DNA of 60,451 nt from Acinetobacter kyonggiensis (GTDB lineage: Bacteria > Pseudomonadota > Gammaproteobacteria > Pseudomonadales > Moraxellaceae). The notes under the pieces are model-generated. The model was given only the letters and a program-made list of their open reading frames with translations, had not been told where the DNA came from and ran no database searches. Of this stretch, positions 10,438-22,172 are shown piece after piece. Location of the stretch: NCBI RefSeq assembly GCF_900107285.1, contig NZ_FNPK01000018.1:1-60451 (forward strand), written 5' to 3'. The number at the start of each line of letters is the position of its first letter. Position 1 is the first letter of the stretch. The translations under genes and the position numbers were made by a program.

Positions 10438-11130
10438 TTATAGTTCAATTTTACTCAATTGTATCCGCGCATCATTTGCAAATTTTCTAAATATCTTATC
10501 GTCAGTATCTGAATTTAGTTTTACTGATTGGATTGCTTTCTCTAATTTTTGACTTTCTAAAATATGTTCTTCAATAAATTTATTATAGTCTTGAATGTAT
10601 ATTTCAAACTTTTTGGCTAGCAGTTCATTAAATATTTTTTTAAATTCGGTACTTGAGTCACCTTGAGATTCATGTCCTGTAAAGGGATCTAAATACTTAG
10701 GTATATAAGCAATATTCCAAGGAGAAGTGAATAATAGAGGATTCTTTGTACGACCAAATAAATGTGAAACTTGGTAATTCATAATTCTAAGTTTTGGCCC
10801 ATTTAAAAGAGTGGTTTTTTTACAATACGGTGTTAAGTCCTTAAGCAATTTTGTTGGGGTTTGATTATTCGTTTTGTCAATATGAATAGAATGATGATTA
10901 AAGAGAACCCTATAAAGTTCTTGAAAAAGTTCGGAATTACGTCCGTTACGACCATAGCTACGAATTGTCATCGGATCATTATTTAGTAAATTTTTTTTCA
11001 GCATTTCCCATTGAGATTCAATTTTTGAATCTTCAATATAAATAATATTTTCTAGACTTTCTTTAAAGAATGTTTCTTTATCGATAAGCTCAAATAGTTT
11101 TTGATAAGCATCTAACATGTTGTGATTCAT
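10438..11130 (-). CDS. Unknown protein with a weak HNH-like pattern
   Basis: About 230 residues, AT-rich compared with neighbouring genes. The frame is open to 11202, but that would place the first codons through the terminator at 11155-11182, so MNHNMLDAYQ at 11130 is preferred. No clear ribosome site is seen. The central stretch YQVSHLFGRTKNPLL, then SPWNIAYIPKYLDPFTGHE, has ordered His, Asn and His residues reminiscent of a divergent HNH nuclease, but the spacing is long and this is speculative. It sits alone between conserved genes, which suggests acquired DNA. Confidence 0.6.
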   Translation of the reverse strand: MNHNMLDAYQKLFELIDKETFFKESLENIIYIEDSKIESQWEMLKKNLLNNDPMTIRSYGRNGRNSELFQELYRVLFNHHSIHIDKTNNQTPTKLLKDLTPYCKKTTLLNGPKLRIMNYQVSHLFGRTKNPLLFTSPWNIAYIPKYLDPFTGHESQGDSSTEFKKIFNELLAKKFEIYIQDYNKFIEEHILESQKLEKAIQSVKLNSDTDDKIFRKFANDARIQLSKIEL

Positions 11131-11154
11131 AAATTTGGATTGAAGTGAGGAAAT

Positions 11155-11182
11155 AAAAAGCCTGACTGATGTCAGGCTTTTT
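11155..11182 (-). terminator. Terminator after the PA4642-like gene
   Basis: Perfect 12-bp stem AAAAAGCCTGAC / GTCAGGCTTTTT with a TGAT loop. On the minus strand it follows the PA4642-like stop codon by about 12 bases. Confidence 0.92.
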
Positions 11183-11194
11183 ATAGAGATTTGA

Positions 11195-11482
11195 TTAGGC
11201 AAACTTAGCCAAAACTTCTAAAAATTCATCCCGTTGACGAGGATATTCCGCAATCACATCATGAATGCGTTGGCCTTCAGGATTGGTAGCATTGACATCA
11301 CGGCCATCAGCCACGAATTGAGTCAATAAGCGCTCATAGTCATTTGGACGCATATGTTTGAATGCATGGTAGAGCACGTGAAAATCACCATTCACGCTTG
11401 CAGGAGGAAGCTGAGTTAAATAGGCAAATACACGCTCGTCTGACCATTCTTCGTTGAACGTTGCTGGCTGAGATAATGCCAT
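11195..11482 (-). CDS. PA4642-family protein
   Basis: 95 residues resembling the small PA4642 family of pseudomonads and Acinetobacter, whose function is unknown. Conserved-looking text includes FNEEWSDERVFAYLTQLPP and VNATNPEGQRIHDVIAEYP. The frame continues to 11560, but AAGGAG (reverse complement of 11489-11494) lies 6 bases before the ATG at 11482, which decides the start. It has its own terminator and lies downstream of minE on the same strand, separated by about 180 bases. Confidence 0.82.
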   Translation of the reverse strand: MALSQPATFNEEWSDERVFAYLTQLPPASVNGDFHVLYHAFKHMRPNDYERLLTQFVADGRDVNATNPEGQRIHDVIAEYPRQRDEFLEVLAKFA

Positions 11483-11664
11483 CGCAATCTCCTTGGTATG
11501 AATAAAATAAAAAGGCAAAATATGCGGCAGATTGAGGAAAGTAGCACTTTCTTCTGCCAACTCGAAGCCTAGCTTCTCATCTTGCGACTGGGCAAAGTAA
11601 TACTTTGCTAATCCAGCCTCATATTTTGCCTTGATTCAATTTGCTTGACTAATCAGAATTCAGA

Positions 11665-11937
11665 TTATCGCTCTTCAGGCAAATTGATATTCATTTCTAA
11701 CATTTCGATATTGGCTTCAGAACGAACAGACATTTGAATATGTTGTTCATCTACACCGCGAACATAACGATTGACCACCTGCATGATTTCTTTCTTCATT
11801 TGGTCAATTTTATCTTGGCTTAAGCGTTTACCTAAACCTTGTTCAGAGGCAACAATTACTTTTAAGCGATCTTTAGCAGTTTGTGCGCTTGAAGGTTTAT
11901 CATCGTTGCTGAATAATTTACTCCAGAATCCTGCCAT
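11665..11937 (-). CDS. minE: Cell division topological specificity factor MinE
   Basis: 90 residues, normal length. The N-terminal membrane-targeting and anti-MinCD segment reads FWSKLF, then AKDRLKVIVASEQ around 22-34. The C-terminal topological specificity domain follows. MinE stimulates the MinD ATPase and drives pole-to-pole oscillation so that MinC stays away from midcell. It starts 3 bases after minD, in the minC-minD-minE operon. Confidence 0.97.
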   Translation of the reverse strand: MAGFWSKLFSNDDKPSSAQTAKDRLKVIVASEQGLGKRLSQDKIDQMKKEIMQVVNRYVRGVDEQHIQMSVRSEANIEMLEMNINLPEER

Positions 11938-11940
11938 TTT

Positions 11941-12753
11941 TTACGCTCCAAATAATCGTGCTAACCAACCTTTAGGTTTTACCGTAATATGACGGTAAGG
12001 ACGTTCTTCTCCCAAAAAGCGCGCCACAAGATCATCATAAGACTGACCCGCTGTTTCTTCAGTGAAAAGAATCACGGGTTTACCTTCATTTGACGCTTGT
12101 AATACGCTTTTGCACTCAGGAATGACACCCAAAGTTGGTACGCGTAAAATATCTTTAGAAATATCGTCAATGGTTAACATTTCTTGTTTATCAGCACGTT
12201 CTGGATTGAATCGTGTAATACACAAATGCTTACGGATACGCCCTTCGTTTTGTTCCACTTTTTTGGTTTTGCTATCTAGCATACCAATAATTCGGTCAGA
12301 GTCACGGACTGAAGAAATTTCAGGGTTCGTCACAATGATGGCTTCATCAGCATGATACATCGCCAGAATTGCACCGCGTTCAATGCCCGCTGGTGAATCA
12401 CAAATGATGTAGTCAAACTCTTGTGAAAGTTCATCCATCACACGTGCAACACCTTCATCAGTCAAGGCATCTTTATCACGGGTTTGTGATGCAGGCAAGA
12501 TGTATAAATTTTCAATATCTTTATCGCGAATAAGGGCTTGTTGAAGTCGGGCTTCATTATTTAATACATTCACAAAATCATAAACAACGCGACGTTCACA
12601 ACCCATAATTAAGTCAAGGTTACGTAAACCCACGTCAAAATCGATCACAACAGTTTTGTGACCACGAAGGGCTAAACCTGTTGCAAAAGATGCACTAGTC
12701 GTAGTTTTACCTACACCACCTTTGCCTGATGTTACGACAACAATTTTCGCCAC
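11941..12753 (-). CDS. minD: Septum site-determining ATPase MinD
   Basis: 270 residues. The deviant Walker A motif GKGGVGKTT is at residues 10-18, and the C-terminal amphipathic membrane-targeting helix ends KGWLARLFGA. MinD recruits MinC to the membrane and is released by MinE. A GTG start at 12762 is possible, but AGGAG ends 8 bases before the GTG at 12753, giving the usual MAKIVVVTSGKGG N-terminus. Central gene of minCDE, with a 66-base gap after minC. Confidence 0.97.
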   Translation of the reverse strand: MAKIVVVTSGKGGVGKTTTSASFATGLALRGHKTVVIDFDVGLRNLDLIMGCERRVVYDFVNVLNNEARLQQALIRDKDIENLYILPASQTRDKDALTDEGVARVMDELSQEFDYIICDSPAGIERGAILAMYHADEAIIVTNPEISSVRDSDRIIGMLDSKTKKVEQNEGRIRKHLCITRFNPERADKQEMLTIDDISKDILRVPTLGVIPECKSVLQASNEGKPVILFTEETAGQSYDDLVARFLGEERPYRHITVKPKGWLARLFGA

Positions 12754-12819
12754 CGAATCCACTCCTGTTATGGTTCAAATCCCCTTTTTGATATGGGGCT
12801 TCTGGTGTTTATTTATACA

Positions 12820-13551
12820 TTAAAATTCTAGAACTTCAAATACAAGCTCTTGCTGGTCATTCAGGTAAATATGTACAGATTTTTTTAAGACATGCTGTGG
12901 AATGTCGTCTGCTACACAATATGTGCCTGCAATAGAGACCAATTCTGCTTCTAGGGAGTGGCAGAAAATGCGTGCTGCATGGTTCCCGCCTGCGCCGGCA
13001 ATGACTCTACCACGGACGCTACCATAAATATGTATATTTCCTGAAGCAATTACTTCAGAACCACTATTAATACCTGCATTAAGAATGATATCGCCATGAT
13101 CTTGTACCAGACATTGACCTGTGCGTAAAATTTCATCGTGATAAGAAGTCACATGGTTAACGACACGAGATGGTTTTGGCTCTTCTTTTGCAGGCGTGGC
13201 TGCTTGCTCATCAGAATGTTCAGGTTTGACCTCAGCTACTTGCTCTTTCGTGGCTTTAATACGCTGCAAGGATTTATTGTCTGCGGGTAGAACAGGGAAT
13301 TGAATCGCATGTGCTTCATTGGTCAGTAGGCCATCAATCACGCCCATAGGTTGTAAATCGAGGCTGATCAACAACTGAATAAGCGCAATCAGTTCTTGTT
13401 CTACTGTACTGTCAATAATGACCAGAGTGCCGTGAGAGGCAGTCTCTTGAAGCATTTGAGTCAATTGCTGGCGGATTGCATGGTGATCATTGGTGTCAAA
13501 AGTTAATCGGGTAAAATTAACCATTCTGCCTGTAATCCGTATATCAGCCAT
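12820..13551 (-). CDS. minC: Septum site-determining protein MinC
   Basis: 243 residues with an N-terminal FtsZ-inhibiting domain, a variable Glu/Ala/Pro-rich linker (about 105-130), and a C-terminal beta-helix domain with [19 protein letters not shown] and [14 protein letters not shown]. MinC blocks FtsZ polymerisation away from midcell. AAGGA precedes the ATG. It is first gene of minCDE and about 120 bases downstream of the membrane-protein gene at 13673-14743. Confidence 0.96.
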   Translation of the reverse strand: MADIRITGRMVNFTRLTFDTNDHHAIRQQLTQMLQETASHGTLVIIDSTVEQELIALIQLLISLDLQPMGVIDGLLTNEAHAIQFPVLPADNKSLQRIKATKEQVAEVKPEHSDEQAATPAKEEPKPSRVVNHVTSYHDEILRTGQCLVQDHGDIILNAGINSGSEVIASGNIHIYGSVRGRVIAGAGGNHAARIFCHSLEAELVSIAGTYCVADDIPQHVLKKSVHIYLNDQQELVFEVLEF

Positions 13552-13672
13552 AATTATTCCTTAAGACTTCTGACTCATTCATTTTATGTCGAAGTAATGT
13601 TGTAAATAGAGCAAATCCTAGAACAAATTGAATGTTTTCTCTAGCTGTGTTTTTAATATTTTTATCTCATGA

Positions 13673-14743
13673 TCATTCTTTAACTTGATCTTGTTGTTGC
13701 ATCTGGATCAGCCACTGTTTGACTTTGACTTGTTTACGGATTGCCGCCAGACTTTCAAAAACTGCGGACTCGACCAGTTTTTCCAAATGTGGATTATCTT
13801 CAATTTCCAGTGTGCTAATTTTGTCCGCAATATATTGATAAATATTGGGCTCACTTTTCTGGTCATTTTCTTTTTGAGCAACATTGGGCGTGAAAGGATC
13901 AATCAAGCCCTGCGTGATATTTTCCCCCAAACGTTGTCCAATGCTTTGAATTTGCTGTTCAATGCGACTACCGACCAAAGGAATGAGGCGAAGCAGTTGA
14001 GTGAGTTCAGGTGTGTCTTCAATCGCTTGGTTGACAATATGACCGACATTTTTAGCAATCACATGACGTTGAGCCTGTAATTCCGTGCTCAGGGCATCCT
14101 GCAAAATATCGGCAAGGGCAGTGGCAAATAGCACACGATGATGTTCGACCAAATCATGAATGATGACTTTATGACTTGAGCTGGTTTGTAGTTCGTGTTT
14201 AATGCCATCGAGTACATTAATGACAATTCGATCGGAAAGCTCTTCCATAATTACACTGTAATAAAATTGCCCTTTGATTTGCAGTGACTTGGGTATGATT
14301 TTATAACCCATTTCATGTAAACGGTAAGCAATAATGCCAGCACGGAATAAACGTAAAAAGCGCAGATACGGAATAATGGCGAGAACTTCATACCAATGAA
14401 TGAAAGGAAAGAAAAACCAGCGCTGATGATGGCGTTGCACAATGGCAAGGCCCCAACGAATCAGTAATTCGGCAATCAAAAATACGATAAACCAAGCTTC
14501 TGTGCTGATCACCCAAGGGTGTAAATGCGTACGATAAAAGTTCAGTACATCAATTAAATGAATGCTTTGGAAAAACCAGATGCCAATATTGCTCATCAAG
14601 AACAGATTGGCACATAAGCAGAACAGATTGAAAATAATAATAAACACCATAAAGATGTCGTAAATCAGAAATAGTTTGAAGGACAGACTATTTGGATCTA
14701 GATGGTGATATTTAGACTTGGTTTTCATATTGTTCTGCATCAT
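13673..14743 (-). CDS. Membrane protein with a voltage-sensor-like N-terminal half
   Basis: 356 residues. The N-terminal 160 residues hold about four transmembrane segments; the stretch WYEVLAIIPYLRFLRLFRA resembles the S3-S4 region of ion-channel voltage sensors, with Arg every third or fourth residue. No channel pore signature (TVGYG-like) follows. Instead the C-terminal 200 residues are soluble and helical. I do not know a family name. The gene lies 20 bases downstream of the PlsC-like acyltransferase on the same strand, suggesting an operon. Possibly a sensor or regulator without a pore. Confidence 0.7.
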   Translation of the reverse strand: MMQNNMKTKSKYHHLDPNSLSFKLFLIYDIFMVFIIIFNLFCLCANLFLMSNIGIWFFQSIHLIDVLNFYRTHLHPWVISTEAWFIVFLIAELLIRWGLAIVQRHHQRWFFFPFIHWYEVLAIIPYLRFLRLFRAGIIAYRLHEMGYKIIPKSLQIKGQFYYSVIMEELSDRIVINVLDGIKHELQTSSSHKVIIHDLVEHHRVLFATALADILQDALSTELQAQRHVIAKNVGHIVNQAIEDTPELTQLLRLIPLVGSRIEQQIQSIGQRLGENITQGLIDPFTPNVAQKENDQKSEPNIYQYIADKISTLEIEDNPHLEKLVESAVFESLAAIRKQVKVKQWLIQMQQQDQVKE

Positions 14744-14762
14744 AGATTAAGGCTTTGCCAAT

Positions 14763-15689
14763 TTAGGCTTGAGTGGTTTGATATTGTTGTTTCATACGTT
14801 CAATCAGTTGATCTTTTTCAGCCCATAATTCATCGACCCAGTGTTGAAAGCGTTCACGGTATGCAGCATCATCTTCATAATTACCCGCTAATACCCAAGT
14901 TGGAATGTTAATTTTACGCAGATTGACTGCAATACGATTGACATCGCCTAACCAAAAATCACCATAACCGGGTGCGCCATCAGGATAAACAATTGTCATA
15001 TCAACCAAAGCATCAATTTTGTCACCCAAAATATTTAAAGCTAAAGCTAAGCCGCCTGCTTTGGCTTTAAGTAGATGTTTATACGGGGATTGCTGCTTGG
15101 CATGTTTTTCTGGGGTAAAGCGCGTACCTTCTAAATAATTCAGTAGGGTAAAAGGTTGACTGAGTAATTGTTCACAGGCTTTGCGTGATTCTTCCAGATC
15201 GCGCGTTTTAAGTTCAGGATTGGCTGCAATCTGTTCTTTGGAGTGACGTTTCATCATTGGAAAGCCTAAAATTTTAAAGGCGGGTCCAATGAAAGGGATA
15301 AAGATCAGTTCCCACTTCGTAAAGAAACGTGTCAGAGGCATACGCGTTAAGCCAAAATATTGATTGACTGTCGTATCGACCCAACTTTGATGATTACAGG
15401 TCATCAGATAACGCCCTTGCATACTCAGCTCTAAATCATCATCAATGCTAATGTCCCATTTCAAATGGGGTAACACATGATCAATTAGCCAATTGTTGAC
15501 ACTTAACCAACTGTTGGTAATTTGAATATTGGTTTCATCAACTTTACGCGATTTTTTGACGAATTTTGTTAAGCCGAGTGCAAGAACAGGTGGGCCATGA
15601 AAAAAGGTACTTCCTGTAATGACCGACCCAACAGTTAGTCCTCGAGATATTTTTTTTAATAGAGGTTGTTTCTTAATTTGCGATGACAT
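14763..15689 (-). CDS. PlsC-family acyltransferase (YihG-like)
   Basis: 308 residues. The catalytic H-X4-D motif appears as NHQSWVD near residue 110, and the substrate-binding motif as EGTRFTPEKH near 190. These identify the glycerophosphate/lysophosphatidate acyltransferase superfamily; length resembles Escherichia coli YihG. It probably acylates a lysophospholipid at the inner membrane. A hydrophobic N-terminal region (GSVITGSTFFHGPPVLALGL) could anchor it. The voltage-sensor-like gene follows after 20 bases. Confidence 0.88.
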   Translation of the reverse strand: MSSQIKKQPLLKKISRGLTVGSVITGSTFFHGPPVLALGLTKFVKKSRKVDETNIQITNSWLSVNNWLIDHVLPHLKWDISIDDDLELSMQGRYLMTCNHQSWVDTTVNQYFGLTRMPLTRFFTKWELIFIPFIGPAFKILGFPMMKRHSKEQIAANPELKTRDLEESRKACEQLLSQPFTLLNYLEGTRFTPEKHAKQQSPYKHLLKAKAGGLALALNILGDKIDALVDMTIVYPDGAPGYGDFWLGDVNRIAVNLRKINIPTWVLAGNYEDDAAYRERFQHWVDELWAEKDQLIERMKQQYQTTQA

Positions 15690-15933
15690 ATAAAACAGTC
15701 CTAAAATAAAGTCGCTTAATCTTTTTTCATCTTTTAATATAATTGTAGAATTTGAAATAAAAAAGTCTATTCATGCAACTATGAAGAAATTGTGATTAAG
15801 TAACCTGCTACACTCACATAAAATATTACAAAATGTAACTAATGATTGTGTTATTTACAAAAAATCAATGGTATGCCTATTTTTTTTAATTCATGATTCC
15901 ACCATACAACAAAACACAAGAAGGAGGCATGCG

Positions 15934-16566
15934 ATGCGTGCACTAGTTATTTCAGCTGTAGTTGGGGCCTTGGCACTTTCGGGTTGTCAAAATATGGAAT
16001 ATGACAAAGCTGCCATTGGTACTGGTATTGGTGCCTTATTGGGTGCAGGGCTTGCATATTCTAATGCCGACAAAGATAAAATGGGTCAAGCAGCAGCGAT
16101 TGGTGCAGTTGTGGGCGGTGGTGCGGGTTTACTTCTTGATAAGAAAGAAAAACGTCTTCGTCAAGAGTTGGCTGGTACTGGTGTTGATGTAGGCCGTAAT
16201 CCAGATGGTTCAATTAATCTTGTTATGCCAAGCGTAACATTTGCGACCAATTCGTCTACGATTCAAGCACAGTTCCAATCTGCTTTAAATGACGTTGCTA
16301 AAGTTCTTCGTGAAGATGGTACTTCAAGCAAACTGGCTTTGGTTATTCATGGTCATACAGACAATACGGGTAGTGATGCAATCAATAATCCATTGTCTCA
16401 AAACCGTGCTAACTCTGTGAAAAACTACTTAGCTTCACAAGGTATTTCAAGTTCACGTATGACTGCACGTGGTTATGGTTCATCTTCTCCAATTGCTGAT
16501 AATTCAACAGCTGCTGGTCGTGAACAAAACCGTCGCGTAGAAATTTCTGTTTACGAAACTAAATAA
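15934..16566 (+). CDS. OmpA-family outer-membrane lipoprotein (YiaD-like)
   Basis: 210 residues. The N-terminal signal ends in a lipobox (LALSGC). A Gly-rich, membrane-interacting segment follows (GTGIGALLGAG to VVGGGAGLLLD), then a C-terminal OmpA peptidoglycan-binding domain with HGHTDNTGSDAINNPLSQNRA and NRRVEI. It likely tethers the outer membrane to peptidoglycan. The frame is open from 15868, but a strong AAGGAGG at 15921-15927 lies just before ATG 15934, and that start yields the lipoprotein signal. Ends in a UUCG-loop terminator. Confidence 0.92.
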   Translation: MRALVISAVVGALALSGCQNMEYDKAAIGTGIGALLGAGLAYSNADKDKMGQAAAIGAVVGGGAGLLLDKKEKRLRQELAGTGVDVGRNPDGSINLVMPSVTFATNSSTIQAQFQSALNDVAKVLREDGTSSKLALVIHGHTDNTGSDAINNPLSQNRANSVKNYLASQGISSSRMTARGYGSSSPIADNSTAAGREQNRRVEISVYETK

Positions 16567-16581
16567 GTTTCGTTTACTCAT

Positions 16582-16606
16582 AAAAACCACCTTCGGGTGG
16601 TTTTTT
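16582..16606 (+). terminator. UUCG-tetraloop terminator after the OmpA-family gene
   Basis: Perfect 10-bp stem AAAAACCACC / GGTGGTTTTT closed by the stable C(UUCG)G tetraloop and followed by T. Confidence 0.95.
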
Positions 16607-16656
16607 CATGAATGTCAAATTTGTATTTCAGGTTATGCAAGTGTGATTCAGATGAC

Positions 16657-16662
16657 TATAAT
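16657..16662 (+). promoter_or_regulatory. Candidate -10 box (TATAAT) for rep
   Basis: Consensus TATAAT 28 bases before the rep start, after the preceding terminator. The -35 candidate (TATGCA at 16634) is poor. Confidence 0.4.
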
Positions 16663-16690
16663 CTAGCTCGAATCAAAACGAGGAAATACT

Positions 16691-18730
16691 ATGTCGTCGG
16701 CAAGTCAACTCAATGACAAGCAACTTGAAGCCATGAAATATACTCAAGGACCCTTGTTAGTACTTGCGGGGGCAGGTTCAGGTAAAACATCCGTGATTAC
16801 ACGAAAGGTCGCGCATTTGGTTCAGAACTGCGGTATTCCTGCGCACCGTATTACGGCCATGACCTTTACCAATAAAGCGGCACGTGAAATGAAAGAACGT
16901 GTCGGGAAGTTATTATCTCGTGAGGAAGCCAAAGGTCTTTCGGTTTCGACTTTCCATACTTTTGGTTTGAATTTACTGCGTTTAGAACTTAAACATACAC
17001 CATTAAAAAATAATTTCTCCATTTTAGATGCTGATGATTGTAAGCGCATTTTGATGGACTTAATGCACCGCGATAATTTATCTGGGGCAGAAAGCAAAGA
17101 GTTGATTGCTAAGGCAATGAAAATGATTTCGGATTGGAAAAATGATTTGATTCCACCCGAACAAGCACATACTACGTGTGAAACAGCAGACGATGTACAA
17201 TTTGCACATTTGTATCAACTGTATGAGCGTAATTTACGTGCCTATAATGCGGTAGATTTCGATGATTTGATCGTCATGCCAACCCGTTTATTACAAGACA
17301 ATGCCGAAGTCCGCGACAAATGGCAAAACCGTGTGCGTTATCTACTGGTCGATGAATATCAAGATACCAATACGGCCCAGTATATTTTGGTGAAATTGCT
17401 GGTCGGTGTGATGGGACAATTCACTGCCGTAGGCGATGATGACCAATCGATTTATGCGTGGCGTGGTGCTAAGCCTGAAAATATGGCGCTGTTAAAAGAC
17501 GATTTTCCGAATTTAAAAGTGGTTAAGCTTGAGCAAAATTATCGTTCAACCAGTCGTATTCTTAAAGCGGCCAATACGGTGATTGGTAATAATCCGCATC
17601 TTTTTGATAAAAAATTATGGTCAGATAAGGGGCATGGTGATGTGATTCGCGTGATTACCTGTCGTAATGATGATGATGAAGCGGAACGTGTGGTCAAAGA
17701 TCTGATTACCCATAAACTGATGAATGGTAAAAATTGGAAAGATTATGCGATTTTATATCGGGGTAATTTCCAAGCACGGGTTTTAGAAACCCAGCTACGT
17801 CAAATGCAAATTCCGTATAAATTGTCAGGTGGTCAGTCGTTCTTTGGTCGTGCCGAAATTAAAGATATCATGAGTTATTTGCGCATTATCATTAATCCAG
17901 AAGATGACAGTGCGTTCTTACGGATTATCAATACACCAAAACGTGCGATTGGCCCTGTGACTTTAGAAAAGTTAGGATTATTTGCACAAGAAAATCATTT
18001 GTCATTGTTAACGGCAGCGGGTGATCAGCGTTTGACGATGGTGATGCCTAAAAAGGCGACCACTCAACTTGCTGAATTTGCAGATTTTATTGGTAACTTT
18101 ACCCGTAACTTAACTGAAGATGATGAACCTGTTCCGATCATCCGTCAGATGATGCATGAAGCAGGCTATATCGATTACATCAAAGAGCAAGCCGCAACAC
18201 CTGCGCAAGAGAAAACCAAACTGGATAACATTGAAGTGCTCTATAGCAGTATCCAAAGTTTGATTAATCGTGCTGAAGATGTCGATGAAAAAAACATTGA
18301 AAGTGTGATTCGTAAGATGGTGTTGCTGGATATGCTGGAGCAACAACAAGAAGAAGAAGATACCGATAAGGTCAATCTATTGACGCTACATGCAGCGAAA
18401 GGGCTTGAGTTTCCTTATGTGTATATGATTGGTTTGGAAGAAGAACTGTTACCGCATAAGAATTCGATTGCCGCAGAAACGGTTGAAGAAGAACGCCGTT
18501 TAATGTACGTGGGGATTACGCGTGCACGACAAGGCTTGACCATGACGCTGGCAGAGCAGCGTAAAAATGGTGGGCAAATGAAGCAAATGACACCCAGTCG
18601 TTTCCTTGATGAGTTACCCCAAGATGATTTGGACTGGCTAGGTCGTAAGAAAAAATTGGCAGGCAATATTGATCCCAAATTGCAAGCACAGCATTATCTC
18701 GAAAATTTACGTGCGCTGATCAAGCGTTAA
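16691..18730 (+). CDS. rep: ATP-dependent DNA helicase Rep
   Basis: 679 residues, a UvrD/Rep superfamily 1A helicase of Rep length. Walker [10 protein letters not shown] is near 26-34. Later motifs include [50 protein letters not shown] and [11 protein letters not shown]. Rep unwinds DNA 3' to 5' and helps replication forks pass proteins. AGGAAA precedes the ATG. dut follows after 35 bases and may be co-transcribed. Confidence 0.95.
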   Translation: MSSASQLNDKQLEAMKYTQGPLLVLAGAGSGKTSVITRKVAHLVQNCGIPAHRITAMTFTNKAAREMKERVGKLLSREEAKGLSVSTFHTFGLNLLRLELKHTPLKNNFSILDADDCKRILMDLMHRDNLSGAESKELIAKAMKMISDWKNDLIPPEQAHTTCETADDVQFAHLYQLYERNLRAYNAVDFDDLIVMPTRLLQDNAEVRDKWQNRVRYLLVDEYQDTNTAQYILVKLLVGVMGQFTAVGDDDQSIYAWRGAKPENMALLKDDFPNLKVVKLEQNYRSTSRILKAANTVIGNNPHLFDKKLWSDKGHGDVIRVITCRNDDDEAERVVKDLITHKLMNGKNWKDYAILYRGNFQARVLETQLRQMQIPYKLSGGQSFFGRAEIKDIMSYLRIIINPEDDSAFLRIINTPKRAIGPVTLEKLGLFAQENHLSLLTAAGDQRLTMVMPKKATTQLAEFADFIGNFTRNLTEDDEPVPIIRQMMHEAGYIDYIKEQAATPAQEKTKLDNIEVLYSSIQSLINRAEDVDEKNIESVIRKMVLLDMLEQQQEEEDTDKVNLLTLHAAKGLEFPYVYMIGLEEELLPHKNSIAAETVEEERRLMYVGITRARQGLTMTLAEQRKNGGQMKQMTPSRFLDELPQDDLDWLGRKKKLAGNIDPKLQAQHYLENLRALIKR

Positions 18731-18765
18731 TTTACTCTTTAAACCATGCAATTAGGAAAGAACAG

Positions 18766-19218
18766 ATGAAAGTTCAAGTGAAAGTACTCGATACACGTTT
18801 AGGTAATGAATGGCCTATGCCAACCTATGCAACTTCGGGTTCGGCAGGTTTAGACTTGCGTGCTTGTGTAGATGAAGCGACTGTCATTGAACCTGGTCAA
18901 ACAGTATTGGTTAAAACAGGTTTAGCGATTTATATTGAAGATACTGGCTTTGCAGGCTTGATTTTACCGCGCTCAGGTTTAGGTCATAAACATGGGATTG
19001 TTTTAGGTAATTTGGTGGGCTTAATTGACTCAGATTACCAAGGTGAGTTGATGGTATCGGTTTGGAATCGCAGTCAAACAGCATTTACTTTAGAACCAGG
19101 TGAGCGTTTGGCTCAATATGTTCTTGTTCCTGTGGTCCATGCTGAATTTGAACAAGTACAAGAGTTTGCTGCAACGGAACGTGGTGCAGGTGGTTTTGGT
19201 CACACGGGTCAAGGCTAA
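18766..19218 (+). CDS. dut: dUTP diphosphatase Dut
   Basis: 150 residues, the trimeric dUTPase length. The five motifs are visible: [51 protein letters not shown], and the C-terminal [11 protein letters not shown] arm that closes over the active site. It hydrolyses dUTP to dUMP and pyrophosphate, which prevents uracil incorporation and feeds dTMP synthesis. AGGAAAG precedes the ATG. A hairpin follows at 19246-19284. Confidence 0.97.
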   Translation: MKVQVKVLDTRLGNEWPMPTYATSGSAGLDLRACVDEATVIEPGQTVLVKTGLAIYIEDTGFAGLILPRSGLGHKHGIVLGNLVGLIDSDYQGELMVSVWNRSQTAFTLEPGERLAQYVLVPVVHAEFEQVQEFAATERGAGGFGHTGQG

Positions 19219-19646
19219 AAATTAGATTTACTTTAAAAATGAATGACCTGATAAATAAATAACCCGATTATTTTTTTATCAGGTTCGAGGCTTGATGTAC
19301 TTTGATTTAAAATAAATTTAATAATAAAAATCACTGTAAACAGGGATTTAAAATATTGTCATTCATGGTATTAATTGTGTAGTTTTTTATCTGATTGTAA
19401 ATCATTATTTTGATTTAAAAGGATATTTATTTTTTGATTTGAAAATAAAAACAAATGATTTATTTTTCAAGTAAATATAATTTTTTAAAGTTTTATAAAT
19501 ATTTTTACCATTGATAAAAAGCATGGAATGCTTTTAAAATGTTGCTCTTCTCATTTTAAATGATTTACTGCTTGTGAACTTTGACCTAAATAAAGCATTC
19601 CATATTTTATTTATTTTATGGGCTACGGTAAGTAGAAGAAATAATT
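19219..19646. other. 428-base spacer between dut and phosphomannomutase: hairpins, no gene seen
   Basis: Very AT-rich. It contains a 10-bp stem ACCTGATAAA / TTTATCAGGT (19246-19284), which may terminate dut although no T-run follows. The repeat pair at 19523-19603 is listed separately. No open frame with a ribosome site was found. The upstream part probably carries the promoter of the next gene. Confidence 0.6.
19523..19603. repeat. Nested inverted repeats upstream of phosphomannomutase
   Basis: Outer arms ATGGAATGCTTT (19523-19534) and AAAGCATTCCAT (19592-19603) are a perfect 12-bp pair. Inner arms TTTAAAATG (19533-19541) and CATTTTAAA (19552-19560) form a 9-bp stem with a 10-base loop. Together they could fold into one extended stem-loop 44 bases before the start codon. 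Confidence 0.6.
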
Positions 19647-21981
<2,335 letters not shown>

Positions 21982-21987
21982 ATGATT

Positions 21988-22012
21988 AAAAAGCCTCTTT
22001 ATGAGGCTTTTT
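21988..22012 (+). terminator. Terminator after argB
   Basis: Perfect 10-bp stem AAAAAGCCTC / GAGGCTTTTT with a 5-base loop, 6 bases after the argB stop. Confidence 0.94.
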
Positions 22013-22172
22013 ATTTGTCTATAGTATTCTGTCCTGAAATAAAACTGCATATTTGACGCTGATTATTGAATTAATACATAAAATAGTTATGGGTATTCCA
22101 AATTGAGATTTGCAACCCTATCTCGAGTCATGCAAAATAGAAAAATCATATATTTACCGTTTGATGAAGACT

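Noticed and set aside
15868..15933. Longer N-terminus of the OmpA-family protein
   Set aside because: It would bury the strong AAGGAGG site and the lipoprotein signal that starts at 15934.
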